Of a stretch of 39,254 nt of DNA, positions 1 to 7,775 are shown piece after piece (the first letter of the stretch is position 1; every line of letters starts with the position of its first letter). The position numbers and the translations under genes are program-made. The notes below the pieces were generated by a model. That model was given only the letters and a program-made list of their open reading frames with translations. It was not told where the DNA came from and did no database searches. The DNA is from Verrucomicrobiales bacterium. Lineage in GTDB: Bacteria; Verrucomicrobiota; Verrucomicrobiia; Limisphaerales; UBA1100. The stretch spans positions 1 to 39,254 of the forward strand of contig SYLI01000095.1 of the NCBI GenBank assembly GCA_005809105.1. Direction: 5' to 3'.

Positions 1-1805
1 AGATCGCGCACTTCGTCGCGCAGGGCCAGCGCGATCTGCATGCAGGTGGCGGCGCGCGGCTGGTCGTCGCGCACGAAGCTCCATTGCAGGAGGGTCACGG
101 GCCCGGTGAGCATCCCCTTCATGGGCCGGCGCGTGAGCGACTGCGCGTGGCGCGTCCATCGCACGGTCATGGGATTGGGCCGCGACACGTCGCCAAAGAT
201 GAGCGGCGGCTTGACGTACCGGCTGCCGTAGCTTTGCACCCAGCCGTTGGCGGTGAAGGCAAAGCCGCTGAGCTGCTCGCCAAAGTATTCCACCATGTCA
301 TTGCGCTCAAATTCGCCATGCACCAGCACGTCAAGATCCCACGCCTCCTGCCGCCGCACCGCGTCGGCCACGGCGTCCGCGATGAACGCGTCGTATTCCT
401 GGGACGGCAGTGTGCCGGCACGAAACTGCGCGCGGCGGGCGCGCACGTCCTTGGTCTGGGGAAAGGATCCGATGGTGGTGGTGGGAAACGCAGGCAGGTT
501 GAAGGCAGTCTTTTGCCGTGCGGCGCGCTGCGTGAAGGGCGAGCGCCGGTGAAGGTCGTCGGGTTGCACCTTCGCGCTGCGGTCTTTTACACCCGGATTG
601 TGGATGCGCGGACTGCGGCTGCGCGAGCCCTGCGCCGCCGCGTCGGCGTCCAGCGCCGCTTTCGTGTCCTGGCCTAAGAGAGTGCGGGAGAGCACGGCCA
701 CCTCGGTGAGTTTTTCCTCGGCGAATGCCAGCCAGCCCTTGAGTTCGGCGTCCAGCTTGGTTTCGTTTCGCAAGGTCACCGGCGTGTGGATGAGCGAGCA
801 CGAAGGCGCCACCCACAGCCGGTCGGCACCGGTGGACTTGAGCGCCTGGCGCAACTGGCCCAGCGCGCGGTCCATGTGGGTGCGCCAGATGTTGCGGCCG
901 TCTACGACACCCAGGGAGAGGGTTTTCTCCGGCGGCAGAGCGGCCAGAACCGTCCCCAGCGATTGCGGGGCCCGCACCACGTCCACGTGCACGGCGTCCA
1001 CCGGCAGGCCCATGAGCACGGGAAGGTTTTCGCGCAGGTCGCCAAAGTAGGTGGCGACCAGCAGGCGCGACGAACCCGCCGCCGCTTTGAGCTGCGCATA
1101 GGCGCGTCCAAAAAGCGCTCGTTGCGCGGGGGACAGGTCCATCACCAGCGCCGGTTCATCGAGCTGAATCCATCCGGCGCCCGCGGCGCTCAGCCTCTTG
1201 AGCAGTTCGCAATAGACCGGAAGCAGTGAGTCCAGCAGGTCGAACCGGTCCATGCCTGACCCATCCATCACTTTGCCCAGCCACAGATAGGTGATGGGGC
1301 CGATCAGCACGGGCTTGGCATGGACACCCAGCGCACGCGCCTCGGCCAGCTCGTCAAACACCTTCGTGGAGGACACCTGGAAGCGGGTGTCCTTCGTGAA
1401 CTCGGGCACGATGTAGTGGTAGTTCGTGTCGAACCACTTGGTCATCTCGCTGGCCAGGGCGGCGCCGCAACAGCCCGCATCCTTCTCCGTGACGCCGCGC
1501 GCGATCTGGAAATACGTGTCCAGAGGAACAGGGCCGCCCTCCCAGTGAAACCGCTTGGGCACGACGCCCAAGAGGCAGCTCATGTCCAGCACCTGATCGT
1601 ACAGGCTGAAGTCATTCGCGGGAATCAGGTCCATCCCGGCCTCCTGCTGCCGCAGCCAATTCTGCCGGCGCAGATCGCGGGCGGTGGCGAGCAGCGCGTC
1701 CGCGCGCACCTCGCCCTTCCAGTACGCCTCGGTCGCCTTCTTCAGCTCCCGCTGCGGCCCGATTCGTGGAAAACCCAGATTGTGTGTTCGGATGGCGCCA
1801 CTCAT
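1..1805 (-). CDS. metE: Cobalamin-independent methionine synthase MetE (3' end cut by window edge)
   Basis: Transfers the methyl group of 5-methyltetrahydropteroyl-triglutamate to homocysteine, the last step of methionine synthesis, in the cytosol. The gene runs from an ATG at 1805 off the left edge, giving about 601 of the family's usual 750-770 residues. The N-terminal half-barrel begins with the typical LGFPRIGPQRELKKA stretch. The C-terminal catalytic half is recognised by TTTIGSFPQTKDVR and by MKGMLTGPVTLLQWSFVR, which lies near the edge. The zinc ligands of the family (one His, two Cys, one Glu) lie in the missing part, so completeness cannot be judged. It follows moeA on the same strand after 119 bp that contain a strong hairpin, so it may have its own control. 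Confidence 0.97.
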   Translation of the reverse strand, partial: MSGAIRTHNLGFPRIGPQRELKKATEAYWKGEVRADALLATARDLRRQNWLRQQEAGMDLIPANDFSLYDQVLDMSCLLGVVPKRFHWEGGPVPLDTYFQIARGVTEKDAGCCGAALASEMTKWFDTNYHYIVPEFTKDTRFQVSSTKVFDELAEARALGVHAKPVLIGPITYLWLGKVMDGSGMDRFDLLDSLLPVYCELLKRLSAAGAGWIQLDEPALVMDLSPAQRALFGRAYAQLKAAAGSSRLLVATYFGDLRENLPVLMGLPVDAVHVDVVRAPQSLGTVLAALPPEKTLSLGVVDGRNIWRTHMDRALGQLRQALKSTGADRLWVAPSCSLIHTPVTLRNETKLDAELKGWLAFAEEKLTEVAVLSRTLLGQDTKAALDADAAAQGSRSRSPRIHNPGVKDRSAKVQPDDLHRRSPFTQRAARQKTAFNLPAFPTTTIGSFPQTKDVRARRAQFRAGTLPSQEYDAFIADAVADAVRRQEAWDLDVLVHGEFERNDMVEYFGEQLSGFAFTANGWVQSYGSRYVKPPLIFGDVSRPNPMTVRWTRHAQSLTRRPMKGMLTGPVTLLQWSFVRDDQPRAATCMQIALALRDEVRD

Positions 1806-1831
1806 GTTGCCCTGATGGTTGTTGGTTTGCA

Positions 1832-1849
1832 GCCGGGCGCATGCCCGGC
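1832..1849 (-). promoter_or_regulatory. GC-rich hairpin in the metE leader
   Basis: A perfect 7-bp inverted repeat (GCCGGGC / GCCCGGC) with a 4-nt loop lies 27 nt before the metE ATG, flanked by two GGTTTG copies on the plus strand. No U-run follows it on the metE strand, so it is not a simple terminator. Further upstream (1880-1924) is an AT-rich stretch with a near-palindrome, GTGAATATTTAC, that could be a promoter or operator. I cannot match it to a known SAM or cobalamin riboswitch. Confidence 0.35.
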
Positions 1850-1924
1850 GGGTTTGAAGAGTACGGTCGAAGCAGGCTCTGACAAGTAAATATTCACGTA
1901 TCGGGATTTGATGATATAAATCGG

Positions 1925-3124
1925 TTAGCAGGGCCAGCGCAGCACGGTCACCGTCGCGCCCATGGCCAGCAGGGCGCCCGGAGGCACGTCCACCATGCCG
2001 CACGCCCCTGCCAGTCCCCGCAACGCGTGGGACGACTGCAGCCCGGTGGCCCACGCCGTGCCGGCCTCGTCCATGCGCACACGCATGAAATGGCGCCGGT
2101 CGCCATGGTTGAAGAGCGCTTCACCGAGCCGGGCGGGATGGCTTGGCAGCGCCAGGTCCGAGGCGCCCGCCAGGCGCAGCAGGGCCGGGCGAACCAACAG
2201 CAGATAGGTGACCAGTGCCGACACTGGATTGCCGGGCAACCCAAAGACCGGCTTGCCCGAGAGCGTGCCAAAACAAAAGGGTTTCCCAGGTTTGATGGCG
2301 ACCTTCCAGAAGTGCATCGCGCCGCCCAGCGCTTCGAGCGCGGGCCGAACCAGATCGTGGCGCCCCACCGACGCGCCGCCGATGGTGATCACCGCCTCAC
2401 ACGTCGTGGCGGCGTGCTCCAGCGCGGCGCACGTCGCATCGAGACGGTCGGCCACGATGGGTTGAGTCGCCGCGCGCAGCCCATCGGCGGCGAGCATGCC
2501 CCCCAGCATGAGCCGGTTGCTCTCGTGGATTTCTCCGGGGCCCAGCGCAACGCCCGCTTCGCGGAGTTCATTGCCCGTGGCGATCAGTGCGACGGACGGA
2601 ATCTGGCAAACCTCAAGCCTCTCGACCCCCTGTGCGGCGAGGAGGCCCATCGTGACGGCCGAAAGTCGCGTGCCACGGCTCAGCACCGTTTCGCCCGCCC
2701 GGACATCCTCGCCTCGCAGCCGGATGTTCTCCCAGGGCCTCACGATCTCGCTGACCAGGACGGTGGACTCGGTGCAGCGCGTGTCTTCCTGCATCACCAC
2801 GGCGTCGGTTCCGGCGGGCAGGGGTGTTCCGGTGAACACACGCACACACTGGCTGGCGCCGACCTTCCCGCCAAAGACGCTGCCGGCGGGAGTCTCGGCG
2901 ACGCAGTGCAGGGAGGCGGGCGTGGCGGCCGTTGCACCGGCCACGTCTTCTGCGCGCAGCGCGTAGCCATCCATGGCGGACTGGTCCCAGACCGGGAGAT
3001 CCACGCGAGCGGCAACGTCCTCCGCGAGCACGCGCCCACGGGCCTGCGCGAGCGCGACGCGCTCGGTGCCCAGTGGCTCCATCCGGCCGAGAACCATTTC
3101 AAGAGCCTCTTCGAGTGTCGTCAT
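1925..3124 (-). CDS. moeA: Molybdopterin molybdenumtransferase MoeA
   Basis: Inserts molybdate into adenylylated molybdopterin to complete the molybdenum cofactor. The 399-residue length is normal for MoeA. Domain III is near the N-terminus (VWDQSAMDGYALRAED). The MogA-like domain carries GASVGRHD and KPGKPFCFG followed by GLPGNPVSALV, and a C-terminal beta domain follows. The start ATG overlaps the mnmE stop as ATGA (3121-3124), so the two are translationally coupled. No other cofactor gene (moaA, moaC, mogA) or molybdoenzyme is in the window, so the partner enzyme is unknown. Confidence 0.96.
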   Translation of the reverse strand: MTTLEEALEMVLGRMEPLGTERVALAQARGRVLAEDVAARVDLPVWDQSAMDGYALRAEDVAGATAATPASLHCVAETPAGSVFGGKVGASQCVRVFTGTPLPAGTDAVVMQEDTRCTESTVLVSEIVRPWENIRLRGEDVRAGETVLSRGTRLSAVTMGLLAAQGVERLEVCQIPSVALIATGNELREAGVALGPGEIHESNRLMLGGMLAADGLRAATQPIVADRLDATCAALEHAATTCEAVITIGGASVGRHDLVRPALEALGGAMHFWKVAIKPGKPFCFGTLSGKPVFGLPGNPVSALVTYLLLVRPALLRLAGASDLALPSHPARLGEALFNHGDRRHFMRVRMDEAGTAWATGLQSSHALRGLAGACGMVDVPPGALLAMGATVTVLRWPC

Positions 3125-4488
3125 TTTCCGATGCAGAACTGACTGAAGATGGAATCGAGCAGATCCTCAGTGGAGGTCTTGCCCACGATTTCGCCGATGG
3201 CTTGAGTGGCCAGGCGAAGCTCCATGGCGATGATTTCCAGCGGCTCGCCTTGATCCATCGCCGCCAGCGCCCCGGCGACGCCCTCTCGTCCACGGCGCAG
3301 CGCGTCCTGATGGCGCGCATTAATCATGGCCGGCAGCATGTCGCCCTCGACGCTACCCGACCACACAGCCGCGCGCAGCGCGTCCTTGAGAGCCTCGATA
3401 CCACGCCCATCCAAACAGCAGGTGTGGACCACGGCACCCGGCAGATTGGGCCGGGAATGGGCGGCCGCCTGATCCATCTTGTTGCACACAAAGATGCGTG
3501 GCTTGTGCGCGAAGGATTCCAGCTCGGGGAGGTCGGCAGGGGCGTGCGCCCTGCCCGCGTCGAGCACATGGAGGATGAGATCGGCGGCTTGCGCGCACTC
3601 GTGGCTGCGCCGCACGCCTTCGGATTCGATGGCGTCGGTGGTGTCGCGCAGGCCGGCGGTGTCCACCAGCACGACGGGGATTCCACGGATGTCGGCCGTC
3701 TCCTCGATGGTGTCGCGCGTGGTGCCGGCGATGGGTGTGACGATGGCGCGGTCATGGCCCAGCAGTTGATTGAGCAGGCTGGACTTGCCCGTGTTGGGCC
3801 GCCCGAGGATGGCCACGCGCACGCCCCGCCGCAGGATCTGGCCCTCGGCGGAGCGCGCGAGCAGTCCATCCACAAAGTCCAGAGCCGACTGCAGGCCGGC
3901 GCAAATCTGCGCGGTCGTGTGGGGATGAACATCCTCGTCTGGAAAGTCAATGTACGCCTCGATGTGCGCCAAGTGGAGCATCAGCTCGTCGCGCAGCTGG
4001 TTGATGCGCCGGGAGAGCGCGCCGGAGAGCTGCTCGGCTGCGGTGGCCAGTGCCCGCTGGGTGCGTGCGTGAATGAGATCAGCCACCGCCTCGGCTTGCG
4101 CCAGATCGATGCGGCCATTGAGGAAGGCTCGCAGGGTGAATTCCCCGGGCCCGGCCAGTCGCGCGCCCTGATGGAGCAGCGCTTCCAGCACGGCCTTGGA
4201 GGCGAGGATGCCGCCGTGGCAGCTGATTTCCACCGTGTCCTCGCGCGTGTAGGTGCGCGGCGCGCGCAGGACGGCCAGCATCACCTCGTCCACGCGAACC
4301 CCCTCGCGCGCGATGTGCCCGTAATGCAGCGTGTGAGTGGGGGCGTCGGCCGGCGATTTCGAGGACGCGCCTGCGGGCTTAAAACAGCGTCCGGCGATGG
4401 CAAACGCCTGTGGCCCGGAGAGGCGCACCACCGCCATGCCTCCCTCGCCGATCGGCGTGGCAATGGCGGTGATGGTGTCCGGAAGCAT
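3121..4488 (-). CDS. mnmE: tRNA modification GTPase MnmE (TrmE)
   Basis: With MnmG it makes the 5-carboxymethylaminomethyl modification of wobble uridine in tRNAs; a cytosolic, GTP- and folate-dependent enzyme. The chosen ATG at 4488 gives 455 residues, the normal length, beginning with DTITAIATPIGEGG. The open frame continues upstream, but that part does not resemble the family. Visible parts are the folate-binding N-domain, the helical domain, an inserted G domain with GRPNTGKSS (Lys235), DTAGLRD and CNKMD, and the C-terminal CIGK with the conserved cysteine. It sits between a small unknown gene and moeA on the same strand. Confidence 0.97.
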   Translation of the reverse strand: MLPDTITAIATPIGEGGMAVVRLSGPQAFAIAGRCFKPAGASSKSPADAPTHTLHYGHIAREGVRVDEVMLAVLRAPRTYTREDTVEISCHGGILASKAVLEALLHQGARLAGPGEFTLRAFLNGRIDLAQAEAVADLIHARTQRALATAAEQLSGALSRRINQLRDELMLHLAHIEAYIDFPDEDVHPHTTAQICAGLQSALDFVDGLLARSAEGQILRRGVRVAILGRPNTGKSSLLNQLLGHDRAIVTPIAGTTRDTIEETADIRGIPVVLVDTAGLRDTTDAIESEGVRRSHECAQAADLILHVLDAGRAHAPADLPELESFAHKPRIFVCNKMDQAAAHSRPNLPGAVVHTCCLDGRGIEALKDALRAAVWSGSVEGDMLPAMINARHQDALRRGREGVAGALAAMDQGEPLEIIAMELRLATQAIGEIVGKTSTEDLLDSIFSQFCIGK

Positions 4489-4520
4489 TTTCAAAAAACG
4501 GTGTCGAGCACCCCGGGGCG

Positions 4521-4775
4521 CTAGCGCGGGGCGCAGTGGCCCGCGCGGATTTTGCCTGCGCTCCCTTGGAGGAAATGCAGGGCCTTCTGATAGCTCCTGC
4601 GGTGCAGGTAATGAAGCAGGTCGGGCGCGGTCGACGGCGGCAGCTGTGCCGTCAACGTGTCCAGCCGCTGGAAGATTCCCAGCAGGTCGGGCTTGGGTTC
4701 GGCCGTTTTCACCCGGGCCGCGGCCGATTCCAACTCGAGCAAGGCTGCCAGCAAAGACTCTTCGGTCGCGCTCAC
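4521..4775 (-). CDS. Small helical protein of unknown function upstream of mnmE
   Basis: I do not recognise a named family. From a GTG at 4775 it encodes 84 residues, starting (M)SATEESLLAALLELESA and ending in KIRAGHCAPR. It is predicted to be helical and soluble, with no signal peptide. The segment DLLHYLHRRSYQKALHFL looks like a conserved core. An in-frame extension up to 4940 exists but would run into the start of the divergent kinase gene and has a less protein-like composition. It lies 32 bp upstream of mnmE on the same strand, so co-transcription is likely. Function is unknown. Confidence 0.6.
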   Translation of the reverse strand: MSATEESLLAALLELESAAARVKTAEPKPDLLGIFQRLDTLTAQLPPSTAPDLLHYLHRRSYQKALHFLQGSAGKIRAGHCAPR

Positions 4776-4858
4776 AGCCCAGTGATAAACCAAGGCGGGT
4801 GGAACACAAGTCCATTGACCTTGCCAAGCAATTCGCCCGCCGCCGATACTCCCCCGGG

Positions 4859-6649
4859 ATGTCGCGGCCACAGAAAGGACCGTTCGTACTCGGCATCGAA
4901 GGAGGAGGGACGCGCACCGTGGCGGTGCTCTTCGGCCCACGCGGGCAGGTCGTCCGCAGAGCCTCCTTCGGGCCGGGCAATATCGCGCTGCTCAGTGACG
5001 CCGCGTTGGGCGCGCTGCTGGGGCGTATCGCACGCTCTTTTCCCAAGCCCCATGCGGTGGGGCTGGGCATGGCGGGACTGCGCACCGACGCGGACCGAAA
5101 GCGGGTGGAAGTCCATTGTGCCCGAATCTGGCGCGGCGCGGCCTCAAGGGCCACCCATGACCTGGAGGTTGCCCTATCTGCCAATGCCAGCACGCGAAGC
5201 GCCACGATGGCGTCGGTGCTGGTGCTAAGCGGCACCGGCTCCTGCTGCTATGGCCGTGCCCGCGACGGACGGACTGCAAAGCTCGGAGGCTGGGGGCACT
5301 TGCTGGGCGACAAGGGCAGCGGCTACGAGCTGGGACTGCGCGCCCTCAAGGCTGCGGTGTTTTACATGGATCGCGACGGCGCTTGGTCTGCGCTGGGGAA
5401 AAGGCTGTTGGCCGCTACCCATTGCAATGCGCCCGAGGAATGGATCGGCTGGGTGCAACGCGCGCCCAAGGAGGCCGTGGCCGCACTGGCGCCCGAGGTG
5501 TTTGCCGCCGCGTGCCAGCGTGACCGGATTGCGCTGGATCTACTGGAGGGCGCGGCTGCTGCACTGGCCCGGGATGCGTGCGCGTGCGCCACGCGGCTGG
5601 CGGGTCCAGAGGCAGCCGTGGAATTCCTCATGGCCGGCGGCGTGCTCTTGCAGCAGCGGTCCTTTCAGCAACGAGTGGCGGCAGAACTGCGCCGCCTTCG
5701 TCCCGGTTCCATGGTGCGGCGGTGCCGCCACGAAGGTGCCTTGGGCGCAGCAATGATGGTGAGAAATTTGACGGCGCCAGCTTCGCCGCAGGCGGTGATG
5801 AAGTCGCCGCCTGAACCAATTCGGGCGCGCGACTTGCCGGCGACAGAAGGGCGCCATCCCAAATCGGGCCGTCTGGATCGCATGGGCGTTGCCGCCGCCA
5901 TGCGGCTCATGCTCGCGGAAGACCGCCGGCTGCCTGACGCCCTGTGGGCGGAGCGCCGAAAAATCATCGCGCTGGTATCGGCCGTGGTGAGGGCGCTTCG
6001 TGCCGGTGGCAGGCTCTTCTACGTGGGCGCGGGCACGAGCGGCAGGCTGGGCATTCTTGATGCCAGCGAATGTCCACCCACGTTTCGCACCAAGCCCGAA
6101 CAGGTGCAGGGAATCATTGCGGGGGGGCACACGGCGGTCTTTCGCGCCGTCGAGGGCGCGGAGGATGACGGCGATGCTGGCGCGGCCAGCGTGCAGCGGC
6201 GCGGTGTGGGGCGCAGGGATGTGGTGCTGGGCATCGCGGCCAGTGGACGCACCCCCTTTGTCTGGGGCGCGTTGCAGGCGGCGGCGGCCCGGGGAGCGTG
6301 GACGGCGCTGCTTTGTTTTGACGCACGAGTGCGGCGACGGGGACGGGTGCCACTCATGGTGTTGGCGCCTCGCATTGGGCCCGAAGTGCTCACGGGATCG
6401 ACGAGATTAAAGGCGGGCACGGCGACCAAGCTGGTTTTGAATCTGGTGACCACGCTGGCGATGGTGCGGCTGGGCAAGGTGGTGGGAAACCTGATGGTGG
6501 ATCTGGATCCCAAGAATGCCAAGCTGCGCGACCGCGCCATCCGCATCGTGATGGAGCTGGCCGGCGTGGACGCCGCGCGCGCGCAAGCTGCGCTGGAGTC
6601 GTCAGGGTGGGAAGTGAAGGCGGCGCTGCGCGCTCTGGGTTGGCGCTAA
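4859..6649 (+). CDS. murQ: Fused BadF-family sugar kinase and N-acetylmuramic acid 6-phosphate etherase (MurK-MurQ type)
   Basis: A single 596-residue protein with two enzymes. Residues ~9-310 are an ASKHA-fold kinase of the BadF/N-acetylglucosamine kinase family: phosphate loop GIEGGGTRT, then VLSGTGSCCYG and GGWGHLLGDKGSGYELG. Residues ~326-596 are MurQ: LPATEGRHPKSGRLD, then VGAGTSGRLGILDASECPP. The two glutamates matching the family's catalytic pair are Glu404 (in DASECPP) and Glu435 (in EGAED), 31 residues apart as in E. coli MurQ. Likely role (inference): phosphorylate MurNAc from peptidoglycan turnover, then cleave the lactyl ether to GlcNAc-6-phosphate, in the cytosol. ATG 4859 is chosen because the family match begins there. 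The stop overlaps that of the convergent kinase gene. No nagA, amidase or anhydroMurNAc kinase is nearby. Confidence 0.93.
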   Translation: MSRPQKGPFVLGIEGGGTRTVAVLFGPRGQVVRRASFGPGNIALLSDAALGALLGRIARSFPKPHAVGLGMAGLRTDADRKRVEVHCARIWRGAASRATHDLEVALSANASTRSATMASVLVLSGTGSCCYGRARDGRTAKLGGWGHLLGDKGSGYELGLRALKAAVFYMDRDGAWSALGKRLLAATHCNAPEEWIGWVQRAPKEAVAALAPEVFAAACQRDRIALDLLEGAAAALARDACACATRLAGPEAAVEFLMAGGVLLQQRSFQQRVAAELRRLRPGSMVRRCRHEGALGAAMMVRNLTAPASPQAVMKSPPEPIRARDLPATEGRHPKSGRLDRMGVAAAMRLMLAEDRRLPDALWAERRKIIALVSAVVRALRAGGRLFYVGAGTSGRLGILDASECPPTFRTKPEQVQGIIAGGHTAVFRAVEGAEDDGDAGAASVQRRGVGRRDVVLGIAASGRTPFVWGALQAAAARGAWTALLCFDARVRRRGRVPLMVLAPRIGPEVLTGSTRLKAGTATKLVLNLVTTLAMVRLGKVVGNLMVDLDPKNAKLRDRAIRIVMELAGVDAARAQAALESSGWEVKAALRALGWR

Positions 6650-7608
6650 CGCCCGTGCCGCGCGACGAGCAGCCGGCTGCGCGCAGCCTCCAGCGCCATC
6701 CTGAAATCGTCGTAGGATCTGAACCGGTGGTCGGGGTTCTTCTCCATCCCCTTGCAGAGCGCGGTGGTCGTGTCCTTGGAGATGTCCTTCACAACCTTGT
6801 TGGGAGGGATGAGCGTGCCATTGACGTGCGCCCAGACGGTTTCCTCGGCGGTGGGTGCGTCAAAGGGAACCTGCCCGGTCACCGCGTGGTAGAGCGTGGC
6901 GGCGAGGCTGTACATGTCCGAGCGCCAGTCCTGCCACCCCTCGGAGACGCGCTCGGGCGCGATGTAAAAGGGCGTGCCCATCAACCCCTCGGCGTCGTCG
7001 CGCTTGCCTCCCATTTTCTTGGCGATGCCAAAGTCGGTCAGCTTGGGTTCGCCCTCGGTGTTGTAGAGGATGTTGCTGGGCTTGATGTCCAGATGCATCA
7101 GATCCTTCTGCCTCAGGACATCCAGCGCGGAGGAAATCTTGATGCCGACGTCGAGCACGTAGAGCTCGTCCACGCGCCCCTGCGATTCGATGCGCTGGTC
7201 CATGTCGCCCTGATCGGCCACCTCCATCGCCAGATACTTGCGCCCTTCCGACTCGTCGTAGTTATAGATGTGAATGATGTTCGTGTGATTGAGAGTGGCT
7301 TGGAAGCGCGCCTCGCGGTAGAAACCGGCCATCGCCTGGGGGTGCTGCGCGATGTTAGCCGCCATCATCTTCACGGCCACCTCGCGCTCCAGCACCGTGT
7401 CCCAGGCCCGGTACACCGTGGCCATGCCGCCCGAGCCGAGGACCGAGCGCAGTTCAAACTGGCGCAGGCGCACAGGCGCAATGACCGGATGCCGGCATTC
7501 GGTGCAGGGCACGGGCTGGAATTTCGCCAGATCCTGCGGAACCCAGTTGGGAGTGCGGCACTTGTCGCAGGGCACCACCTGCACCGGTCGTCTTGCTGCT
7601 TCTGACAT
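6646..7608 (-). CDS. Hanks-type Ser/Thr protein kinase with N-terminal zinc ribbon
   Basis: A 320-residue cytosolic kinase. Residues 14-38 hold two CxxC pairs (Cys14, 17, 35, 38), probably a zinc ribbon. The kinase domain follows: glycine loop GSGGMATVY (58-66), Lys80 in VAVK, Glu99, catalytic loop HLDIKPSN with Asp174, DFG at 192-194 and the activation end GTPFYIAPE. The Arg of the usual HRD motif is Leu, making it a non-RD kinase. Unlike many bacterial relatives it has no transmembrane segment or sensor domain after the kinase. ATG 7608 is preferred; a TTG 24 nt earlier is also in frame. Its substrate is unknown. Confidence 0.92.
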   Translation of the reverse strand: MSEAARRPVQVVPCDKCRTPNWVPQDLAKFQPVPCTECRHPVIAPVRLRQFELRSVLGSGGMATVYRAWDTVLEREVAVKMMAANIAQHPQAMAGFYREARFQATLNHTNIIHIYNYDESEGRKYLAMEVADQGDMDQRIESQGRVDELYVLDVGIKISSALDVLRQKDLMHLDIKPSNILYNTEGEPKLTDFGIAKKMGGKRDDAEGLMGTPFYIAPERVSEGWQDWRSDMYSLAATLYHAVTGQVPFDAPTAEETVWAHVNGTLIPPNKVVKDISKDTTTALCKGMEKNPDHRFRSYDDFRMALEAARSRLLVARHGR

Positions 7609-7696
7609 TTGGAGCCGAAAGCATTTCCTCAAACATCGGCAGGGTGCAACTGAAAACCTCCGGACGAAGGATGCGTCGCGCGCTCACCCTTGGGAT

Positions 7697-7723
7697 TTGA
7701 CGCGTTTGAGTTCGCCGTATAAA
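7697..7723 (+). promoter_or_regulatory. Possible sigma70-type promoter for the transporter gene
   Basis: TTGACG (7697-7702) and TATAAA (7718-7723) are separated by 15 bp, a little short but acceptable for a sigma70-type promoter. It lies in the 167-bp divergent region between the kinase gene and the transporter, 52 bp before the transporter ATG. No start site is known. Confidence 0.4.
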
Positions 7724-7775
7724 TCAGTCGGCGACGAAGAGGGAAAGTGCCCAAGGGCCCTCGCCATTGTTTTCC

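Noticed and set aside
1832-1849. Rho-independent terminator of moeA
   Set aside because: The hairpin lacks a U-run on the minus strand and lies 27 nt before the metE start.
2932-4524. A 530-residue open frame on the plus strand opposite mnmE
   Set aside because: mnmE has all its GTPase motifs and the CIGK end; this frame is a shadow.
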